A DNA stretch of 64,000 bases, taken from Nonomuraea sp. SBT364 (GTDB lineage Bacteria > Actinomycetota > Actinomycetes > Streptosporangiales > Streptosporangiaceae). Location of the stretch: positions 1 to 64,000 of the forward strand of contig NZ_LAVL01000020.1 in assembly GCF_001083785.1 (NCBI RefSeq). The letters are read 5' to 3'. The notes beneath the pieces were generated by a model. That model did not search any database. It was not told the origin of the DNA and saw only the letters and a list, made by a program, of their open reading frames with translations. This document shows positions 39,516 through 47,332 of the stretch, piece by piece (the first letter of the stretch is position 1; each line of letters begins with the position of its first letter). The translations under genes and the position numbers were made by a program.

Positions 39516-40478
39516 ATGGATCGCGCCCGCCGGATCGCCGTCGCCCTCCTGTTGACCGTCACCGCCGCCGCCTGCACGGGCACCGGCGGCGAGCCGCGGC
39601 CCAGGCCTGCTCCCCCGGAACGAGCCGTCATCAAGGTGGGCATCATGCCGACCACCGGCGCCGTGCCGCTGCTGATCGCCGACAGCAGGGGCTTCTTCAA
39701 GGAGGAGGGCCTGACGGTCGAGCCGGTCGTGGTGACCGGCGGCGCCGCCGCGCTGCCGCAACTCGACACCCGGATGCTGGACATCGCCCAGACCGACTAC
39801 GTCTCGGCCCTGGCCGCCCACAACATGGGCAAGGACCTCACCATCGTCGGAGGGCTCCACCGGGCCGGGCCCCGCAGCTTCGGCCTCGTCACGGGAGCGG
39901 ACTCGCGGATCAAGACCCCCGCGGACCTGAAGGGCAAGAAGATCGCGGTGAACAACCTCATGAGCATGAGCACGCTCATGGTCACCGCCGTGCTGAAGGA
40001 CGCCGGCCTGAAGGCGGAGGACGTGCTTCTCGTCGAGACGCCCTTTCCCGAGATGGAGGCGCGGCTCGTCAAGGGGAAGGCCGACGCCGCCTGGCTGGCC
40101 GAACCGTTCGTCACCCAGGGCGAGCGGCACCACGCCCTGCGCCGGATCCCCGACAGCGCCGGGGACCGCCTGACCGGCCTGCCCGTCGGCGGCTGGGCGG
40201 TCAGCGGCACGTGGGCCAGGGACAACCCGCGCACCCTGGCGGCCTTCCGGCGGGCGCTGGCCAAGACCCAGCCTCTGACCGCGAACGGCCGCGCCGAGGC
40301 GGAGCGGACGCTGCCGACCTTCACGAAGATCGACAGGGGCGTCGCCGAGGCCGCCGAGCTGGGCGTCTACACCACCGGCATCGACGAGCGGGGGGTGCAG
40401 CGGATCGCCGACCACATGCTGCTGCACGGATACGTCGAAAACCCGCTGCACATCAAGAAGGTCCTCGCGGCCGGGTGA
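39516..40478 (+). CDS. ABC transporter substrate-binding lipoprotein, SsuA/NMT1 type
   Basis: This is a 320-residue exported binding protein. The N-terminal signal MDRARRIAVALLLTVTAAAC ends in a weak lipobox (AAAC, without the usual leucine at -3). The mature part follows the SsuA/THI5 group: IKVGIMPTTGAVPLLIADSR, then GFFKEEGLTVEPVVVTGG, IVGGLHRAGPRSFGLVTG and PADLKGKKIAVNNLMSMSTL. These bind sulfonates, taurine, nitrate or pyrimidine precursors. ATG 39516 has GGAAGGA eight bases upstream. No permease or ATPase gene lies nearby, so it is an orphan that must work with a transporter encoded elsewhere. The substrate is unknown. Confidence 0.85.
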   Translation: MDRARRIAVALLLTVTAAACTGTGGEPRPRPAPPERAVIKVGIMPTTGAVPLLIADSRGFFKEEGLTVEPVVVTGGAAALPQLDTRMLDIAQTDYVSALAAHNMGKDLTIVGGLHRAGPRSFGLVTGADSRIKTPADLKGKKIAVNNLMSMSTLMVTAVLKDAGLKAEDVLLVETPFPEMEARLVKGKADAAWLAEPFVTQGERHHALRRIPDSAGDRLTGLPVGGWAVSGTWARDNPRTLAAFRRALAKTQPLTANGRAEAERTLPTFTKIDRGVAEAAELGVYTTGIDERGVQRIADHMLLHGYVENPLHIKKVLAAG

Positions 40479-40531
40479 CCGGTACGGCAGCATGATCGGG
40501 TAGGGAAGTCCGCCCCTGAGCCGGAGATGAG

Positions 40532-41668
40532 ATGACCGCGACCGCCGAGACCGCGCGCTCCACCCCGTTCGACGCCGTCAGCCCGCTCATGGGGGTCGAA
40601 GAGGAATACCTGCTCGTCGATCCGGCCACCCGGGCCGTGGCCCCCCGGGCTCGGGCCGTCGTCGAACGCGCCGCCGCCGAGCTGGGCGACCGGGTGTGCG
40701 CGGAGATCACCCGTTTCCAGGTGGAGGCCAAGACCACGCCCTGCGCCGGCGCCGCCGAGCTGGGCGCCCAGCTGGCGGGGATGCGCCGGGCCGTGGCCGC
40801 CGCCGCCCGCGCCGAAGGGCTGGCCGTCATCGCGTCGGGGACGCCCGTCCTGCCCGGCGCGGTGCCGCCGCCCATCACCGAGGGCGCCCGCTACGACCAG
40901 GGCATCGCCGCCTACCGGGCGCTGCACGACGAGCAGAGCATCTGCGCCGGGCACGTGCACGTGCACCTGCCCGACCGTGAGCTCGCCGTGCTGGTCTGCA
41001 ACCACCTGCGCCCCTGGCTGCCGGTGCTGATCGCGCTCATGGCCAACTCGCCGTTCTGGGAGGGCCGCGACACCGGCTACGCCGCCTGGCGGGTGCTGGC
41101 GTGGGGCAAGTGGCCGGTGGCCGGGCCGCCGCCCTACTGCGGGAGCGCCGCCGAGCACGATCGGCTGGTGGCGGCGCTGACCGCCTCCGAGGCGCTGGTC
41201 GACCCGGGCACCCTGTTCTGGGACGCCCGCCCGTCGGCCCACCTGCCGACCATCGAGGTGCGGGTCAGCGACGTGCCCGCCTCGACGGCCGAGGCGACGC
41301 TGCTGGCGCTGGTCGTCCGGGCGCTGGTGACGGAGTGCGCCGCGAGGGCGCGGGCCGGCGACCCCGGCCCTCGGCCGACCGAGCCGCTGCTGCGCGCCGC
41401 CTACTGGCGCAGCGCCCGCGACGGGCTGGAGGGCCACGCCGCCGACCCGTTCACCGGCACGCCGCGCCCCGCCACCGAGCTGGCCGACGAACTGCTGGAG
41501 TTCGTCCGGCCCGCGCTGACCGCCAGCGGCGACCTGGAGGCGGTGCGGGAGCACTGGCGACGGCTGCGCGCGGCCGGCAGCGGGGCGGCCCGGCAGCGCG
41601 CGGCCTTCGCGCGGCGCGGCGTGCTCACCGACGTGGTCGACGACCTGGCCGACCGCTTCACCCGGTGA
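40532..41668 (+). CDS. carboxylate-amine ligase, YbdK/glutamate-cysteine ligase 2 family
   Basis: This 378-residue ATP-dependent ligase belongs to the GCS2 family. It has FDAVSPLMGVEEEYLLVDPA, the ITRFQVEAKTTPCAGAAELG strand, the metal/ATP region SICAGHVHVHLPDRELAVLV, and PTIEVRVSDVPASTAEATLL near the end. YbdK proteins show weak glutamate-cysteine ligase activity; in actinomycetes, which use mycothiol and often ergothioneine, the natural substrate is uncertain. The gene lies 53 bases after the orphan binding protein and may share its transcript. Its end overlaps the convergent monooxygenase gene by 11 bases. Confidence 0.88.
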   Translation: MTATAETARSTPFDAVSPLMGVEEEYLLVDPATRAVAPRARAVVERAAAELGDRVCAEITRFQVEAKTTPCAGAAELGAQLAGMRRAVAAAARAEGLAVIASGTPVLPGAVPPPITEGARYDQGIAAYRALHDEQSICAGHVHVHLPDRELAVLVCNHLRPWLPVLIALMANSPFWEGRDTGYAAWRVLAWGKWPVAGPPPYCGSAAEHDRLVAALTASEALVDPGTLFWDARPSAHLPTIEVRVSDVPASTAEATLLALVVRALVTECAARARAGDPGPRPTEPLLRAAYWRSARDGLEGHAADPFTGTPRPATELADELLEFVRPALTASGDLEAVREHWRRLRAAGSGAARQRAAFARRGVLTDVVDDLADRFTR

Positions 41669-43244
41669 GATCGGGCAGCCACCGCGCCAGGAACGACCGC
41701 AGCGGCTCGGCGTGCCGGACCGGGTCGTCCCAGCGGGCCTGCAGATCCTCCAGCAGATGCCGCTCGGCCAGCAGTTCGCCGCCGCGCCAGGCCTTGACGA
41801 CCGGATGCAGGAACGCGCACTCGTCGGCCCGGCCGGGCTCCGGGTGGCGGCGGATGGCGAACACGTCGGGGTGGTCGCGCCGCCCCCACCGCAGCGTCAC
41901 GGTGAAGGTCAGGTCGCCGCCGCCGAAGCGCTCCACCGCGTAGTCCTCGGGCAGGTCGCGGTAGTGCCGCACGTCGCCGTCCACCGCGTGACCGTCCACC
42001 GCGTGACCGTCCACCGCGTCGCCGTCCACCACGTAGGCGTCGCACAGGTACTCGAACTGCGTCCACAGCGCCGAGCTGTGGTTGACCCGTCCCAGCATCG
42101 ACCGCGTCAGCGCGCCGGCCTCGGCGGGCACCGTGCCGGCGGCCAGGGGCACGCCGTCGTAGCGTTCGGCGAGCAGCGCCGCCAGCGTGCGCAGGTTGTA
42201 GCGGAAGCCGTCGACGAACGCCGACGAGGCCCGTTTGAAGTCGCGCGCCTGCATCAGCGTGCCGGCGAAGTACAGGCCGTCGACGTTGACCGACTGGAAG
42301 TCCGGGCGGATGGCCGGCAGCCGCCCGCCCGGCACCGGCTCCGGCCGGCACGCCTCGGCGAACAGGCCGGTGTCCATGACGAAGCCGGTGCAGCGCAGCA
42401 CCGCGTCGTAGTCCAGCTCCGCCCGCTCGCCGTCGGCCAGGGTGTAGGTGATGGAGGCGCGCACGCCCTCGCCGTGCCGCTCCAGCCGGTCGACCGTGCA
42501 TTCCAGCACCGCGTGCAGCGTCTTGAACCAGTAGCTGTCGAGCAGTGCCCCGTACTGGCCGCGTACGTGCCCGGGGTGCTTGCTGGTCCAGGCCAGCCGC
42601 ACCGGGCTGGGGCTGGCCAGGTGGATGACGGCCGCGTGCGGCAGCAGCGACATCGCCGTCTCGAACGCGGCGTTGCCCTTTCCGATGATCAGGACGCGGC
42701 GGCCGGTGAACTCCTCGCCGCCGACCGGCACGTCCTCGTAGCCCGTCGCCAGCTCGATCCCCGGGATTTCGGGCACGTACGGGCCGTGCCACCCGGCGGC
42801 GACGATCACGCACTCGGCGCGCACCACCCGGTCGCCCGCGTGCACCTCGAACAGGCCGTCGCGCTTGTCCACGCGGTGCACGGGGGTGTCGTAGCGGACG
42901 TTGAGCCCGTGGGCGGCCTGGAAGTCGCCCAGGTAGCGGACCAGGTCGTCGGCGTGCGGGAAGTATTCCCGCGAGTAGGCGTCGAACCGCAGGTCGGGGC
43001 CGCCGTCGCAGAGCAGCGAGTTCCAGTCCCAGCGGAGCTGGATCTCGCGGTCCTTCTCGCCCGTGTTGACCTTGTTGAGCGAGATCAGCCGCCGGTGACG
43101 CGGGTATCGGCGGAAGAACCCGCCCGGCGCGCCCTCCCGTTCGAGGGTCAGGTAGTCGGCGCCGGCGAGTTGCAGGAAGTAGCTCAGCTGCAGACCGCCG
43201 GGACCGGCCCCGATGATCACATAGCGATGCCGTTCGTCAGGCAT
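41658..43244 (-). CDS. flavin-containing monooxygenase-like FAD/NAD(P) oxidoreductase
   Basis: This 528-residue flavoprotein has the FAD loop VIIGAGPGGLQLSYFLQLAG, a second nucleotide loop VLIIGKGNAAFETAMSLLPH for NADPH, and an FMO-type ATG-like motif AVLRCTGFVMDTGLF. It would hydroxylate or Baeyer-Villiger oxidise a small molecule, using NADPH and oxygen. Residues about 404-423 are four tandem VDGxA pentapeptides encoded by 15-bp repeats, probably a flexible linker before a C-terminal domain with YRDLPEDYAVERFGGGDLTF. Its ATG overlaps the last codons of the upstream CxxC gene by eight bases, so the two are coupled. The substrate is unknown. Confidence 0.83.
   Translation of the reverse strand: MPDERHRYVIIGAGPGGLQLSYFLQLAGADYLTLEREGAPGGFFRRYPRHRRLISLNKVNTGEKDREIQLRWDWNSLLCDGGPDLRFDAYSREYFPHADDLVRYLGDFQAAHGLNVRYDTPVHRVDKRDGLFEVHAGDRVVRAECVIVAAGWHGPYVPEIPGIELATGYEDVPVGGEEFTGRRVLIIGKGNAAFETAMSLLPHAAVIHLASPSPVRLAWTSKHPGHVRGQYGALLDSYWFKTLHAVLECTVDRLERHGEGVRASITYTLADGERAELDYDAVLRCTGFVMDTGLFAEACRPEPVPGGRLPAIRPDFQSVNVDGLYFAGTLMQARDFKRASSAFVDGFRYNLRTLAALLAERYDGVPLAAGTVPAEAGALTRSMLGRVNHSSALWTQFEYLCDAYVVDGDAVDGHAVDGHAVDGDVRHYRDLPEDYAVERFGGGDLTFTVTLRWGRRDHPDVFAIRRHPEPGRADECAFLHPVVKAWRGGELLAERHLLEDLQARWDDPVRHAEPLRSFLARWLPDLTG
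41976..42035. repeat. four 15-bp tandem repeats inside the monooxygenase gene
   Basis: Units of the form RCCGTCCACCGCGTG occur four times head to tail at 41976-42035, the last one diverged. They encode VDGDA, VDGHA, VDGHA and VDGDV on the minus strand. Copy number may vary between strains because the middle units are nearly identical. Confidence 0.85.
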
Positions 43245-43782
43245 CGGCGACGCTCGTGTATCCCCGCTCGACGATCCGCTCGGCCGACCCGGCGTAGAAG
43301 GAGTCGTCGTCCGGCGTGTCGGTGGCCAGGCCGTCGACGTACCGGTTGAACATGCAGAACGCGGCGGCGATCAGCACGGTGTCGTGGATCTCCAGCTCGG
43401 TGGCGCCCTCGGACTTGGCGGCCGTCACGAGCGAGGCGGTGACGTTCTTGCCGCCGCGCTGCACGGCGGCGGCGATGGCCAGCAGGGCGCGCAGCTTGGG
43501 CGTGACGGGCGCGGTCGCGGCGTCCGCGCGCACCGCGTCCACCAGCTCCGTGCCTTCCGGCAGTTGCGCGGCGGCGAACGCCGAATGGGAGGCGGTGCAG
43601 TATTCGCACGCGTTCAGGCCCGACACGTAGGCGGCGATCAGCTCCCGCTCGCCGCGCGTCAGCGTGCTGTCGCCGCGCAGCAGGACCTCCGCCAGCGCGT
43701 TCATCGGCCGCGCCGTCTCGGGCCGGAACGCGAACAGCCCACGAATGCCCGGCATTCCGGAATCGATGGTGACGTGAGGCAA
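43237..43782 (-). CDS. carboxymuconolactone decarboxylase-like CxxC protein (AhpD-like), paralogue 1
   Basis: This 181-residue all-helical protein is of the CMD/AhpD family. ERELIAAYVSGLNACEYCTA followed by SHSAFAA carries the redox pair Cys59-x-x-Cys62 with Glu47 and His66 in the E-x11-C-x2-C-x3-H pattern of peroxidase-related members. It likely acts as a thiol-dependent peroxide or hydroperoxide reductase. The start is TTG at 43782, chosen because AAGGAG lies seven bases upstream. Its 3-prime end overlaps the flavin monooxygenase gene by eight bases. A close paralogue lies at 44391-45008, which suggests both arose by local duplication. Confidence 0.85.
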   Translation of the reverse strand: MPHVTIDSGMPGIRGLFAFRPETARPMNALAEVLLRGDSTLTRGERELIAAYVSGLNACEYCTASHSAFAAAQLPEGTELVDAVRADAATAPVTPKLRALLAIAAAVQRGGKNVTASLVTAAKSEGATELEIHDTVLIAAAFCMFNRYVDGLATDTPDDDSFYAGSAERIVERGYTSVADA

Positions 43783-43969
43783 GGGGGAACTCCTTCGGAC
43801 GACCGGCCACCTGCATGATCGTTCGGTTGTGCCGGACTGTCAACGCCTCAATTCTTTTCGCCCGCCGCGCCTATTTCCGGTCGTGCCGGACAAGGGTTGT
43901 CTGGCGTAACCGCCCGGCGTAATGTCACGCAGGCCACGTGAACCCCGTTTGACGACCGGAGAGTGCGCC

Positions 43970-44368
43970 ATGGCCGAACACCCCAACATCACCATCGCCG
44001 GCAACAGCTACGACGCAATGGCCAAGGCCAACTGGGATTATCTGCGCGACGAACTCCTCGCCGACGACGTGGTCTTCCACGTTCCCGGCCGCGGGTCGCT
44101 GGCCCGCGACTACCGGGGCAAGGACGAGGTGCTCGGCTATCTCAAGCACCTCGCCCAGAGCACCGGCGACACCTTGCGCATGGAGCCGCGCACCTTCCTG
44201 GTGGGCGACGACCACGTCGCGACGATGCTGCGCGTCTTCGCCGAACGCCAGGGCCGGGTCCTGGAGGACACCGGCCTGCAGGTCTACCGCGTCACCGAAG
44301 GCAAGATCAGCGAACGCTGGAGCTACCCCGACAACCCCGACGCCGTGGACGCGTTCTTCACCTCCTGA
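43970..44368 (+). CDS. SnoaL/NTF2-like protein
   Basis: This 132-residue protein has the cone-shaped NTF2 fold pattern: DAMAKANWDYLRDELLADDV, VFHVPGRGSLARDYRGKDEV, a central helix-strand part, and VLEDTGLQVYRVTEGKISER at the end. Such proteins include polyketide cyclases, ketosteroid isomerases and many small-molecule binders. CGGAGAG precedes ATG 43970. It is inserted, in opposite orientation, between the two CxxC paralogues, so it may belong to the same small redox locus. The role is unassigned. Confidence 0.8.
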   Translation: MAEHPNITIAGNSYDAMAKANWDYLRDELLADDVVFHVPGRGSLARDYRGKDEVLGYLKHLAQSTGDTLRMEPRTFLVGDDHVATMLRVFAERQGRVLEDTGLQVYRVTEGKISERWSYPDNPDAVDAFFTS

Positions 44369-44390
44369 CCGTGCCGCGCCCCGGGCGGGC

Positions 44391-45008
44391 TCACCCGGCC
44401 TCGCCCAGCTCCTGCCGCCAGACCGCCACGTATCCGCTGGTCAGCCGCGCCCTCGCCGCATAGTGCTCGGGGTCGTCGCAGGCGAGCGTGGCCAGCCCGT
44501 CGACGTAGCGGTTGTACATGCAGAACGCGGCGGCGATCAGCACCGTGTCGTGGATCGCCAGGTCCGAGGCTCCCTCGGCCCTGGCGGCCTCGACGAGGTC
44601 GGCGCCGACCTCCTGCCCGCCGCGCTGCACCGCCGCCGCGATCGCCAGCAGCGCCCGCAGCCGGCCGGAGACGGGCGCCGAGCCCGGGTCCCGGCGCACC
44701 GCCTCCACGAGTTCCATCCCCAGGGGCAGCCGGACCGCCGCGAACGCCGCGTGGGTGTGGAAGCAGAACCGGCACCGGTTCAGCGACGACACGTACGCGG
44801 CGATCAACTCCCGTTCGGCCCGGTCCATCGTGTCGTCACCGGCGAGGAGCACCTCCGACAACTGCGTCAGCGGCGCCGCCGCCTCGGGCCGATATCTGAA
44901 CAGCCCGCGTATTCCCGGCTCATCCGAGACCAGCCTGATGTGCGGGCGTTTTCCACCCGCGTGATTGACGAATGCCCGCCGCCGCGGCGGCCATTTCACC
45001 TGCGCCAT
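44391..45008 (-). CDS. carboxymuconolactone decarboxylase-like CxxC protein, paralogue 2
   Basis: This 205-residue protein is clearly similar to paralogue 1. Shared segments include PGIRGLF, RERELIAAYVSSLN as ERELIAAYVSSLNRCRFCFH, the LRALLAIAAAVQRGG helix and AIHDTVLIAAAFCMYNRYVD. The redox motif is Cys79-x-x-Cys82 with Glu67 and His86. An extra basic N-terminus (MAQVKWPPRRRAFVNH) is absent from paralogue 1. ATG 45008 has AAGGGAC upstream. The same peroxidase-like role is likely. It converges on the SnoaL-like gene with 22 bases between stops. Confidence 0.85.
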   Translation of the reverse strand: MAQVKWPPRRRAFVNHAGGKRPHIRLVSDEPGIRGLFRYRPEAAAPLTQLSEVLLAGDDTMDRAERELIAAYVSSLNRCRFCFHTHAAFAAVRLPLGMELVEAVRRDPGSAPVSGRLRALLAIAAAVQRGGQEVGADLVEAARAEGASDLAIHDTVLIAAAFCMYNRYVDGLATLACDDPEHYAARARLTSGYVAVWRQELGEAG

Positions 45009-45149
45009 TTGCTGTCCCTTCGTGCGCCGAATTCGCCTGCATAGTGCAAGTGTGCGGCCGCGGCCGCCGCGGATTCGGATATGAAAGGGCCAGCATGATG
45101 TCCGCCGTGACACGTTCCTGTCAGCGCGGGCGCTGGACGGCGCCGGGCG

Positions 45150-45875
45150 TCAGTCCCGTACGGCCCGCGCCAGGGCGTTGCCCTCGCCCGGCGTCACCGG
45201 CGCGGTCAGGAACACCGGGCTCTGGGCCATGAAGCGCGGCCGGGTGCCCCGGTGCTCGTCGGCGGCGTGCACGGTCAGCGGGTGCACCAGGTAGACGTCG
45301 CCAGGCAGACCGGTGGCGCGGGCCATCGGGCGATCCTTGGAGACCTCGTCCAGCAGCGGCCCGGCCTCGAACGGGTCGAGCACCCGCTCCCCCAGCATGC
45401 GCGCGGCGTCGCGGTGCGAGCCCACCCTGATGCGGGTGGGCGCGTCGTCGTCGCCCACCTCCGACAGCAGCGTGAGCAGCAGCATCGTCTCCGGCCGCCC
45501 CGACACCGCCCAGGATCCGTCGGGCCGGGCCACGGAGGCGTCGATGTGCCAGCCCCGGTCGTCGACCTCGGCCTTGCCGGGGAAGCGGACCGGCATGTTG
45601 CCGATGGCCCCGCGCGGCTTCCAGCCGCCCGGCCCCGCCACCGCGTCCAGCGCCTCGCTGAGCCGCGCGCTGCGCAGGAACTCACCGAAGGGGCCCTGGC
45701 CGGTGAGGTCGGCGGCCCACACCACGGGCTGCCGCCAGCCGGCGGGGTCGTCGGGCGACAGGCCGATCTGATGCCACACCACCGCCCTGGCCGCGTCGCC
45801 GACCTCGCGGGGCACGGCCGCCTCCAGCTTCACGAACCCGTCGGCGATGAATTGATCGATGTCCACAACACCCAT
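45150..45875 (-). CDS. phytanoyl-CoA dioxygenase (PhyH) family protein
   Basis: This 241-residue Fe(II)/2-oxoglutarate-type dioxygenase has the iron facial triad as HID in DRGWHIDASVARPDGS and the distal histidine in LVHPLTVHAADEHRG, with an arginine in RGTRPRF for 2-oxoglutarate. It probably hydroxylates a small molecule. ATG 45875 is preferred because the conserved MGVVDIDQFIADGFVKLE follows; GTG 45902 is possible. An ArsR regulator lies immediately upstream on the same strand. Together with the flavin monooxygenase and the CxxC proteins it forms a cluster of oxygen-using enzymes, but a common pathway is not shown. Confidence 0.85.
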   Translation of the reverse strand: MGVVDIDQFIADGFVKLEAAVPREVGDAARAVVWHQIGLSPDDPAGWRQPVVWAADLTGQGPFGEFLRSARLSEALDAVAGPGGWKPRGAIGNMPVRFPGKAEVDDRGWHIDASVARPDGSWAVSGRPETMLLLTLLSEVGDDDAPTRIRVGSHRDAARMLGERVLDPFEAGPLLDEVSKDRPMARATGLPGDVYLVHPLTVHAADEHRGTRPRFMAQSPVFLTAPVTPGEGNALARAVRD

Positions 45876-45908
45876 GGGAGCCACCGTAGCGGGGCTGTCC
45901 ACCGCTTT

Positions 45909-46235
45909 TCAGCGGCCCACCAGCGCCTGGAGGAGGCCGGGGAAGGCTTCGTCGATCTCGTCGCGGCGCAGCGAGTTCATCCGGGAGGTGCCCACGTAGT
46001 ACTGCCGGATGAGGCCGGCCTCGCGCAGCACGTTGAAGTGGTGGGTGGCGGTGGACTTGCTGACCGGCAGGTCGATGGTGCCGCAGCTGAAGTCCGCGCC
46101 GGCCGCGTACAGCTCGCTGACGATGAGCCGTCGCACGGGGTCGACCAGGGCCTCCAGCACCTGCTGGAGGGGGATCTCCCGGACGTCAGGGTGCGGCGGG
46201 ATGCGATCCCGCCCGTTTCGCCGCGTCACCGTCAT
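45909..46235 (-). CDS. ArsR family regulator
   Basis: This 108-residue winged-helix protein has the ArsR core: PLQQVLEALVDPVRRLIVSE, the recognition helix in LPVSKSTATHHFNVLREAGL, and a wing IRQYYVGTSRMNSL. It has no metal-binding CxC motif in the recognition helix, so it is probably not an arsenic sensor. It is divergent from the MDR oxidoreductase and upstream of the PhyH gene, and could regulate both. ATG 46235 is used; TACGAT on the minus strand ends six bases before it, so the message may be leaderless. A TCGTAC/GTACGA repeat sits at that -10 box. Confidence 0.87.
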   Translation of the reverse strand: MTVTRRNGRDRIPPHPDVREIPLQQVLEALVDPVRRLIVSELYAAGADFSCGTIDLPVSKSTATHHFNVLREAGLIRQYYVGTSRMNSLRRDEIDEAFPGLLQALVGR

Positions 46236-46242
46236 GGCGCCA

Positions 46243-46258
46243 TCGTACCAAAGTACGA
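46243..46258. promoter_or_regulatory. short palindrome between ArsR and MDR genes
   Basis: TCGTAC and GTACGA flank CAAA. The site overlaps a TACGAT -10-like box on the minus strand and lies in the 95-base divergent region. It is the probable ArsR operator. Confidence 0.5.
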
Positions 46259-46330
46259 CCATCATCGAAGTTTGACAGCGATCGCACTTTCCGCTTGAGT
46301 GAACCCCTCGCGATGCGGAAGGAATGATGG

Positions 46331-47332
46331 GTGATGACCAGGACGGTGCGCTTCCATGAGCTCGGCGGCCCCGAGGTGCTGCGGCTGGAGGACGTGGAGA
46401 CCGGCGAGCCCGGCCCCGGTGAGCTGCTGATCCGGGTGGAGGCGATCGGCCTCAACCGCGCCGAGGCGCTGTTCCGCGGCGGCCGGTACATCCAGCCGGT
46501 CAAGGAGTTCCCCGCCCGGCTCGGCGCCGAGGCCGCGGGCGTGGTCGAGGTCGCCGGTCCCGGCGTGACGGGATTCGCGACCGGCGAGCGGGTGAGCGTG
46601 GTGCCCGCGTTCTCGATGAACGACTACGGCGTCTACGCCGAGCGTGCGATCGTCCCGGCGGCCGCGGTGGTGCGCCGGCCCGACGGGCTCGACGCGGTCG
46701 GCGGCGCGGCTGTGTGGATGCCGTACCTGACGGCCTACGGGGCGCTGGTGGAGGTCGGCGGGATGCGCGCCGGGGACACGGTCCTGCTGACCGCCGCCTC
46801 CAGCAGCGTGGGCCTGGCCGCGATCCAGGTCGCCGGCCGCGTCGGCGCGCTGCCCATCGCGACCACCCGGACCCGGGCCAAGGAGGCGCGGCTGCGCGCG
46901 GCCGGCGCCGCCGAGGTGATCGTCACCGGTGAGGAGGACGTCACCGGGCGGGTGCTCGCGCTGACCGGCGGGCGCGGGGCCGAGTTCGTCTTCGACGCCG
47001 TCGCCGGTCCCGGCGTGCTGGACCTGGCCAGGGCGGTCGCCCCGGGCGGCACCCTCATCGAGTACGGGGCGCTGAGCGGCGAGGTGACCCCCTATCCGGG
47101 CTTCGTGCTCGGCATGCCCGCCCTGAACATGCGCACCTACACCGTCCACGAGACGACCACCGACCCGGAGCGGCTGCGTCGCGCCGAGGCGTTCGTCGCC
47201 TCCGGCCTGCGCGCGGGCGCCTTCGAACCCGTCGTCGACCGCGTCTTCGACCTGAGCGAGATCGTCGAGGCGCACCGCTACCTGGAGACCGGCGCCCAGG
47301 TAGGCAAGATCGTCGTCACCGTCGGCCGCTGA
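46331..47332 (+). CDS. zinc-independent MDR family oxidoreductase (quinone reductase-like)
   Basis: This 333-residue medium-chain dehydrogenase has RTVRFHELGGPEVLRLEDVE at the start, the NADPH loop ASSSVGLAAIQVAGRVGALP, and FVFDAVAGPGVLDLARAVAP. It lacks the cysteine and histidine zinc ligands of alcohol dehydrogenases and so belongs with the quinone oxidoreductase group. It likely reduces quinones or enals with NADPH. GTG 46331 and ATG 46334 are adjacent; GGAAGGA lies seven bases before the first. It is divergent from the ArsR regulator that probably controls it. Its end overlaps the flavoprotein gene of the lanthipeptide operon by 17 bases, convergently. Confidence 0.88.
   Translation: MMTRTVRFHELGGPEVLRLEDVETGEPGPGELLIRVEAIGLNRAEALFRGGRYIQPVKEFPARLGAEAAGVVEVAGPGVTGFATGERVSVVPAFSMNDYGVYAERAIVPAAAVVRRPDGLDAVGGAAVWMPYLTAYGALVEVGGMRAGDTVLLTAASSSVGLAAIQVAGRVGALPIATTRTRAKEARLRAAGAAEVIVTGEEDVTGRVLALTGGRGAEFVFDAVAGPGVLDLARAVAPGGTLIEYGALSGEVTPYPGFVLGMPALNMRTYTVHETTTDPERLRRAEAFVASGLRAGAFEPVVDRVFDLSEIVEAHRYLETGAQVGKIVVTVGR

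Noticed and set aside
45909..46235. Arsenic sensing by the ArsR-family protein
   Set aside because: No CxC metal motif in the recognition helix and no arsenic genes nearby.
41658..47332. Treating the flavin monooxygenase, CxxC proteins, PhyH and MDR genes as part of the lanthipeptide cluster
   Set aside because: They are on separate transcripts; the MDR gene is convergent with the lan operon, and none overlaps or shares its regulator.
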